Shown: positions 6,222 to 9,736 of the stretch, one piece after another
Numbering within the stretch: the first letter of the stretch is position 1
Layout of the letters: each line of letters opens with the position of its first letter
From: an uncultured Eubacteriales bacterium
GTDB taxonomy: Bacteria; Bacillota; Clostridia; Oscillospirales; Oscillospiraceae
Assembly (NCBI GenBank): GCA_934567745.1
Contig: CAKTJM010000067.1
Coordinates: 1-9,736 of the forward strand
Length of the DNA: 9,736 nucleotides
Reading direction: 5' to 3'
Notes under the pieces: model-generated
The model's database searches: none
Seen by the model: only the letters and a program-made list of their open reading frames with translations
What the model was told of the DNA's origin: nothing
Translations under genes and position numbers: made by a program

Positions 6222-7027
6222 CCTTCCCTCTCCCCTTTCTCTCGTAACGCGAGGAGGTATCTCCTCTGATATTTCAACGTCGCGTAGCGCGTCACCCGGC
6301 GCAGGTACACCGGGTCCGCCAGGCCGCCCACGACGCCCACCAGAGGCAGGCCCTGGACGAACTTGAGCACCAGCAGCTCCGTCGCGAAGGCCTGTGCCGT
6401 CGCCCGGGTCTGGCGGTCCAGCTCCTCCGCGGTCGGCTCCGGCAGGCCGCCGTCGAGCATGGCGTCGATCGCCGCGTTGCGCCGCCGCCAGTCCTCGCCG
6501 CGCGAGACGGACGCCTCCATCACGCGCAGGATCAGCAGCCGCTCCCGCGGCCCCTCATAGGAGCAGCCGTACCGCAGGGCCGTCGTGTAGACGCCCCGCA
6601 GGAGCATCGCCACGAGCAGCACCACGTCCGGCAGCCCGATGCCCAGCAGGCCCAGGCCGACTCCCTCCACCGTGGTCGCCAGCAGACCGCGGGCCTCGGC
6701 CGCGCGGCCGTCCCGCCGGACCTGGCGCAGGGGCCGCCGCCCCCCGTCCGTCTCGAACGCCGCCGTCCGGTCCGCGTGCGCCGACTCGATCTGGTCGCGG
6801 CGATAGGTCCGCTCGATCGCGCCCGTCCCCTTCTCGAACACCAGGGCGAAGGCCTTCGCGAAGGCCGCCTCCAGGGCGGTCCGCGCCTTCGGCGGGATCT
6901 TCTCCTGCCATGCCGCCTTCCTCTCCTGCCAGCCGTCCTGCTCCGCGCGGAGCGCATAGCGCAGCTCACGCCGCTCCAGGGCGCGCCACTCCTTGCGCAG
7001 GGCGTGCAGCCCCTTCGGTCCCGCCAT
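6218..7027 (-). CDS. EcsC-family protein (269 aa)
   Basis: The sequence fits the EcsC family. It has a charged helical start (WRALERRELR), KIPPKARTALEAAFAKAFALVFEKG (43-67), a glycine-rich hydrophobic hairpin GVGLGLLGIGLPDVVLLVAMLLRGVY (122-147), YGCSYEGPRERLLILRVMEAS (153-173), then KFVQGLPLVGVVGGLADPVYLRRVTRYATLKYQRRYL (222-258). These correspond in order to the conserved blocks of the family. EcsC takes its name from the third gene of the Bacillus ecs ABC-transporter locus. Its biochemical role is not established, and no ABC transporter genes are visible here. The hydrophobic segments suggest membrane association. The ATG at 7027 has AAGGAGGG (7042-7035) 7 bases upstream, and a near-consensus promoter lies at 7084-7112. 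Confidence 0.85.
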   Translation of the reverse strand: MAGPKGLHALRKEWRALERRELRYALRAEQDGWQERKAAWQEKIPPKARTALEAAFAKAFALVFEKGTGAIERTYRRDQIESAHADRTAAFETDGGRRPLRQVRRDGRAAEARGLLATTVEGVGLGLLGIGLPDVVLLVAMLLRGVYTTALRYGCSYEGPRERLLILRVMEASVSRGEDWRRRNAAIDAMLDGGLPEPTAEELDRQTRATAQAFATELLVLKFVQGLPLVGVVGGLADPVYLRRVTRYATLKYQRRYLLALREKGEREG

Positions 7028-7067
7028 CGTGGATCCCTCCTTACCGCTCGATCCCGGACTATCTTCG

Positions 7068-7079
7068 TTTCCTTGGAAA
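7068..7079 (-). promoter_or_regulatory. Palindrome TTTCCTTGGAAA at the EcsC-gene start site
   Basis: TTTCC-TT-GGAAA is a perfect inverted repeat located 4-15 bases after the -10 of the EcsC promoter, hence over the expected transcription start. It contains the CCAAGGAA (minus strand) that also follows the antiporter promoter. It could be an operator or only a favoured initial transcribed sequence. Confidence 0.35.
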
Positions 7080-7083
7080 TAAT

Positions 7084-7112
7084 ATTATACAGGAACTCTA
7101 ACTAGAAATCAA
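7084..7112 (-). promoter_or_regulatory. Promoter of the EcsC-unknown gene pair
   Basis: On the minus strand TTGATT (7112-7107), 17 bases and a perfect TATAAT (7089-7084) lie in AT-rich DNA. A start near 7077 gives a 50-base leader to the ribosome binding site and ATG at 7027. Confidence 0.85.
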
Positions 7113-7151
7113 ATCTTCGTCTTTTTCCGTCTTATCCTTTGTGCGGACCGT

Positions 7152-7164
7152 GGATCGACGATCC
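7152..7164. promoter_or_regulatory. Palindrome GGATCGACGATCC, possible operator of ddh
   Basis: A perfect 6+1+6 inverted repeat covers the proposed -35 (7155-7160) of the ddh promoter. Flanking GCGGA (7143-7147) and TCCGC (7162-7166) add partial symmetry. A repressor bound here would block the promoter; no regulator gene is visible nearby. Confidence 0.4.
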
Positions 7165-7184
7165 GCCCTACGCTGTGTTATGAT
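7155..7184 (+). promoter_or_regulatory. Promoter of ddh with extended -10
   Basis: TCGACG (7155-7160), an 18-base spacer and TATGAT (7179-7184) preceded by TGT, i.e. an extended -10 (TGn). A start near 7191 would give a leader of about 243 bases. A second TATGAT at 7213-7218 lacks a good -35 but could start a shorter leader near 7225. Both would include the structured element at 7247-7406. Confidence 0.55.
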
Positions 7185-7219
7185 AAGTCAAACCACATCA
7201 TACGATAACCGTTATGATA
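7177..7219. repeat. Direct and inverted repeats around the ddh start site
   Basis: GTTATGATA occurs at 7177-7185 and 7211-7219. Between them ATCATA (7197-7202) is the inverse of TATGAT, and ATAAC-C-GTTAT (7205-7215) is a perfect palindrome. The set straddles the predicted start site. It could be a cluster of binding sites or simply AT-rich promoter sequence. Confidence 0.4.
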
Positions 7220-7246
7220 TGGTCTGTCCTCAAAAATAAAAAAACA

Positions 7247-7406
7247 GGGACCTCTGGATCGCTCGCCAAGAGTGGACGGCGAGAGATCTTTCGTCAAGGC
7301 GAGGTTTGGGACACGCAGGGATGCTTTGTGCATCTCAAGTGGTCCAAGCCGAAGCATTGGCGGAAGAGATCCGCCGTCCGCCGCAGTCGAGCGGTCCGGA
7401 GGTCCC
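7247..7406 (+). ncRNA. Structured RNA element in the ddh leader (160 nt, rod-shaped)
   Basis: The segment folds on itself as one long interrupted hairpin. P1: 7247-7265 with 7388-7406 (19 consecutive pairs, two G-U). Then an 8x8 internal loop. P2: 7274-7281 with 7372-7379 (8 pairs). P3: 7287-7297 with 7357-7367 (11 pairs, two G-U). P4: 7303-7309 with 7344-7350 (7 pairs, one G-U). P5: 7318-7324 with 7330-7336 (7 pairs, one G-U), loop TTTGT. The G-U pairs hold only for RNA made from the plus strand. I recognise no lysine, SAM, T-box, glycine or other riboswitch core. Overall length and shape (closing stem, central bubble, segmented apical arm) resemble 6S RNA, which is co-transcribed with a downstream gene in some bacteria, but sequence identity is not shown. 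The element ends 12 bases before the ddh ribosome binding site and leaves it free. Structure is well supported by inspection; identity is unknown. Confidence 0.7.
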
Positions 7407-7433
7407 GTAAGAAAAAACAGGAGGTGCTTACTG

Positions 7434-8408
7434 ATGAGGATCGGTATCTATGGCTACGGCAATCTGGCGAAGGGTGTGGAGTGCGCCATCAAGAAGAGCC
7501 CCGACATGGAGCTGGCCGCCGTGTTCACGCGGCGCGACCCGTCCCAGCTGAGCCTGGGCACGCCCGACGTCCCCGTCGTGTCCGTACAGGACGTGGAGAG
7601 CTGGACCGATAAGATCGACGTGATGGTCCTGTGCGGCGGCAGCGCCACGGATCTGCCCGAGATGACCCCCGCGCTGGCCAAGCTGTTCAACGTCATCGAC
7701 TCGTATGACAACCACTCCCACATCCCCGAGCACTTCCAGGCCGTCGATGCGGCCGCGGCCGCGGCCGGGAAGACCGCCCTCATCTCCTGCGGCTGGGATC
7801 CGGGCATGTTCTCGCTGAACCGCCTCTATGGCAACTGCGTCCTGCCCGATGGCCAGGACTACACCTTCTGGGGCCGCGGCGTCTCTCAGGGCCATTCCGA
7901 CGCGGTGCGCCGCATCGAGGGCGTGCTCGACTGCCGTCAGTATACCGTCCCCGTCCCCTCCGCTCTGGAGCGGGTCCGCGCCGGTGAGGACCCCGTCCTC
8001 ACCACCCGCGAGAAGCACACCCGCGAGTGCTACGTCGTCGCCGCCGAGGGCGCCGACCGCGAGGCGATCCGCCAGGCGATCGTGACGATGCCCGCCTACT
8101 TCGCCGACTATGACACCACCGTCACCTTCATCTCCCAAGAGGAGATGGACCGCGACCACAGCGGTCTGCCCCACGGCGGCAGCGTCATCCGCACCGGCTC
8201 CACCAGCGACGGGACCCGCCACGTGATCGAGTATCAGCTCACGCTGGACTCCAACCCCGAGTTCACCGGCAGCGTGCTGATCGCCTTCGCCCGCGCCCTG
8301 CACCGGATGGCCGAACGCGGCCGCACCGGGTGCCTGACCGTCTTCGACGTCGCGCCCGCCGACCTCTCCCCCGCCTCCCGCGAGGAGCTGCTGGCCCACA
8401 TGCTGTGA
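7434..8408 (+). CDS. ddh: meso-Diaminopimelate D-dehydrogenase (324 aa)
   Basis: Catalyses the NADPH-dependent reductive amination of L-2-amino-6-oxopimelate (tetrahydrodipicolinate) to meso-diaminopimelate, the one-step branch to lysine and peptidoglycan crosslinks; cytoplasmic. Diagnostic blocks align well with the Corynebacterium glutamicum enzyme (320 aa): IGIYGYGNLAKGVE at the nucleotide-binding start (3-16), LCGGSATDLPE (66-76), DSYDNHSHIP (89-98), ISCGWDPGMFSLNR (117-130), FWGRGVSQGHSDAVRRI (145-161), TMPAYF (218-223), GLPHGG (244-249) and NPEFT (274-278). D92 and D122 match the substrate-contacting aspartates of that enzyme. The ATG at 7434 has a perfect AGGAGGTG (7419-7426) 7 bases upstream; upstream in-frame codons cross the structured leader. 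The gene is monocistronic, with a strong terminator 27 bases after the stop. A long structured leader suggests RNA-level control. Confidence 0.96.
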   Translation: MRIGIYGYGNLAKGVECAIKKSPDMELAAVFTRRDPSQLSLGTPDVPVVSVQDVESWTDKIDVMVLCGGSATDLPEMTPALAKLFNVIDSYDNHSHIPEHFQAVDAAAAAAGKTALISCGWDPGMFSLNRLYGNCVLPDGQDYTFWGRGVSQGHSDAVRRIEGVLDCRQYTVPVPSALERVRAGEDPVLTTREKHTRECYVVAAEGADREAIRQAIVTMPAYFADYDTTVTFISQEEMDRDHSGLPHGGSVIRTGSTSDGTRHVIEYQLTLDSNPEFTGSVLIAFARALHRMAERGRTGCLTVFDVAPADLSPASREELLAHML

Positions 8409-8435
8409 GTCGCGCACAGCGTCCCGTCACACAGA

Positions 8436-8471
8436 AAACGACCGCTCGTCCCTTGGGACGAGCGGTCGTTT
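8436..8471. terminator. Bidirectional Rho-independent terminator between ddh and the iorB unit
   Basis: Arms 8436-8452 and 8455-8471 are perfectly complementary (AAACGACCGCTCGTCCC and its inverse), giving a 16-17 bp stem around a tiny TT/CTTG loop. The plus strand continues with a T-rich stretch (TTTCGTTCGTTGTTATTT). The minus strand continues TTTTCTGTG. It therefore serves ddh on the plus strand and the convergent reductase gene, which ends 10 bases away, on the minus strand. Confidence 0.92.
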
Positions 8472-8480
8472 CGTTCGTTG

Positions 8481-9347
8481 TTATTTCTCCTCATACGCCA
8501 GGACCAGGCCCTGGGTGCCCAGGTCGCCGTGGCCCGCGTCCATGAGGTCGTGATAGACGCCGCGCACCTGGTCGAGGGTGGGCAGGTCCAGCGACGCCTC
8601 CTGCGCCGCCGCGCTGGCCAGGTCCATGTCCTTCACGAAGTGCTTGATGAAGAACCCCGGGGCGAGGTCCCCCTTCAGCATCCGCGCCGCGACGTTGCTC
8701 ATCTGGAAGCTCCCCGCCGCGCCGCCGGCCAGGGCCTGCTGCACGGCGACGGGGTCCAGCCCCACGCGCTCGGCGTAGACGAGGGCCTCGACGCAGCCGC
8801 TCAGGGTGCCCGCGATGGTGATCTGGTTGGCGAGCTTCGTGTGCTGGCCCATGCCCGGGCCGCCCATGTGGAGGATCGTCTGGCCCATCGCCTCGAAGGC
8901 GGGACGGCAGGCCGCGAACGCCGCCTCGTCCCCGCCGACCAGGATGGTCAGGGTCCCGTTCCGCGCGCCGGTGTCGCCGCCCGTCACGGGGGCGTCCAGC
9001 GCGGACAGGCCGCGCGCCTGCGCCGCCTCATAGATCCGCCGCGCGAGGGCGGGACTGCTCGTGGTCATATCGACCACGCAGGTCCCAGGGGCCGCACCGG
9101 CTAAAATGCCCTCCGGCCCGAAGTAGACCGACTCCACGTCGCTGGGATAGCCCACGATGGAGAACACCGCCTCGGCGCCCTGGGCGCAGGCCGCGGGCGT
9201 GTCCCTCCAGACCGCCCCGGCGTCCAGGACCGCCTGGGCCTTCTCCCGCGTCCGGGTGTAGACCTGCACGGCGTAGCCCGCGCGCAGGAGGTTCTGGACC
9301 ATGGCGCTGCCCATGATCCCGATGCCGACGAAGCCGACCGTCTTCAT
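8481..9347 (-). CDS. 3-Hydroxyisobutyrate dehydrogenase-family NAD(P)-dependent reductase (288 aa)
   Basis: Member of the beta-hydroxyacid dehydrogenase family (3-hydroxyisobutyrate dehydrogenase, tartronate semialdehyde reductase GarR/GlxR, succinic semialdehyde reductases). The Rossmann start is VGFVGIGIMGSAM (4-16). VYTRTREK (29-36) ends strand 2 with Arg rather than Asp, which hints at NADP. DMTTSSP (93-99) and DAPVTGGDTGARNGTLTILVGGD (118-140) form the substrate loop. The catalytic lysine lies in GQHTKLANQ (K171, N174), and FVKDMDLA (237-244) is the conserved C-terminal helix. Full length, cytoplasmic. The ATG at 9347 is preceded by AGGGGAG. The gene starts 4 bases after the iorB stop, so the two are one transcript. 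The substrate is not predictable; the iorB linkage suggests a 2-keto or hydroxy acid derived from amino acids (inference). Confidence 0.9.
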   Translation of the reverse strand: MKTVGFVGIGIMGSAMVQNLLRAGYAVQVYTRTREKAQAVLDAGAVWRDTPAACAQGAEAVFSIVGYPSDVESVYFGPEGILAGAAPGTCVVDMTTSSPALARRIYEAAQARGLSALDAPVTGGDTGARNGTLTILVGGDEAAFAACRPAFEAMGQTILHMGGPGMGQHTKLANQITIAGTLSGCVEALVYAERVGLDPVAVQQALAGGAAGSFQMSNVAARMLKGDLAPGFFIKHFVKDMDLASAAAQEASLDLPTLDQVRGVYHDLMDAGHGDLGTQGLVLAYEEK

Positions 9348-9351
9348 GGGG

Positions 9352-9736
9352 TCACTCCCCTCTGCCGAGCGCGAACGCCTTCCGGTTCAGGTCCAGGACC
9401 TTCGCCGGGACGTTGGCCTCCAGCGACGCCTGCCAGGCCTCGGGCGCGATGTCCGGGAAGTAGCGGGACAGGCGGCCCATGAGGACCATGTTCACGGCCT
9501 TGGGGGACCCGGCCTCCTCGGCCAGGGCCAGACAGTCCATCGCGTCCACGGCGATGCCCTTGGCCTGCATCTTGCCCACCAGGTCCTCCGGATAGGTCGC
9601 CAGGCCCGCGATGACGGGCATCGGCTCCATCTGCTGGGTGTTCGTCACGACGCGGCCGCCGGGCTTGAGGTATTCGAGCCAGCGGGCCGCTTCGAGCAGC
9701 TCGAAGGACACGATGTAATCGGCCTCGCCCTTGTCG
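9352..9736 (-). CDS. iorB: Indolepyruvate ferredoxin oxidoreductase beta subunit, C-terminal part
   Basis: The visible 127 residues are the C-terminal two thirds of a protein that starts beyond the window end; the frame is open to base 9735 (DKGEADYI before VSFELLEAARW). Matches to IorB are the EADYIVSFELLEAARWLEYLKPGG block, NTQQMEPMPVIAGLATYP, and a Rossmann-like middle with AVNMVLMGRLSRYFP. IorAB converts aryl pyruvates (indolepyruvate and phenylpyruvate) from aromatic amino acids to aryl-acetyl-CoA, reducing ferredoxin, in anaerobes. The usual length is about 190 residues, so the N-terminal part and probably iorA lie outside. The reductase gene follows after 4 bases with its ribosome binding site overlapping the stop. 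Confidence 0.9.
   Translation of the reverse strand, partial: DKGEADYIVSFELLEAARWLEYLKPGGRVVTNTQQMEPMPVIAGLATYPEDLVGKMQAKGIAVDAMDCLALAEEAGSPKAVNMVLMGRLSRYFPDIAPEAWQASLEANVPAKVLDLNRKAFALGRGE

Noticed and set aside
7247..7406. Lysine riboswitch or T-box upstream of ddh
   Set aside because: The lysine riboswitch core motifs and its five-way junction are absent, and there is no T-box sequence AGGGTGGNACCGCG; the fold is a single rod instead.
7272..7433. N-terminal extension of Ddh starting at an upstream in-frame codon
   Set aside because: It would cross the structured leader and lacks homology to Ddh. The ATG at 7434 has a perfect ribosome binding site and matches the family N-terminus.
7214..7612. 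Leader reading frame beginning MIWSVLKNKK in front of ddh
   Set aside because: No ribosome binding site before it, composition unlike a protein, spans the RNA helices and runs deep into ddh in another frame.

Overview
The window looks like chromosomal DNA from a high-GC, anaerobic, spore-former-type Firmicute, probably a gut Oscillospiraceae-like Clostridium. This is inference. It rests on strong AGGAGG-type ribosome binding sites, GC-rich genes separated by AT-rich promoter regions, a meso-diaminopimelate dehydrogenase, an EcsC-family protein, an indolepyruvate oxidoreductase subunit and a tiny Gly/Cys-rich protein. I see no transposase, phage gene or CRISPR array.

Layout. Positions 1-31 hold the 5' end of a tRNA on the minus strand, with its promoter and A-rich upstream tract at 62-120. 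Positions 121-469 have no gene but are full of palindromes, including two perfect hairpins at 368-400 and 404-433. A 64-residue Cys/Gly-rich membrane-type peptide (470-664, minus) and a multi-CxxC zinc-ribbon protein of unknown function (742-1359, minus) follow. Diverging from the latter is a YfcE-type metallophosphoesterase (1441-1998, plus), whose end overlaps a convergent UvrD/PcrA-type helicase (1979-4072, minus). The helicase sits 6 bases behind an NhaC-family antiporter (4079-5401, minus) with its own promoter. Upstream of that promoter lie an unknown protein (5487-6221) and an EcsC-family protein (6218-7027), translationally coupled through an ATGA overlap.

The 406-base gap at 7028-7433 is divergent. 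It holds an EcsC-side promoter, a ddh-side promoter with several inverted and direct repeats, and a 160-nt sequence (7247-7406) that folds into one long interrupted hairpin just before the ddh ribosome binding site. The gene ddh (7434-8408, plus) makes meso-DAP for lysine and cell wall in one step. It ends at a strong bidirectional terminator (8436-8471) shared with a convergent unit in which iorB (partial, 9352-9736) precedes a 3-hydroxyisobutyrate-dehydrogenase-family reductase (8481-9347).

Most of the protein-coding content is ordinary housekeeping or accessory metabolism. The most notable undescribed item is the structured RNA leader of ddh: about 52 base pairs in five stacked helices, with G-U pairs that make sense only on the plus strand, and two alternative local hairpins. 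A 6S-like RNA or an orphan cis-regulatory element are the main possibilities. Secondary points are the Cys-rich peptide with a sigma-K-like promoter match, the palindrome cluster at 121-433, and two uncharacterised proteins.
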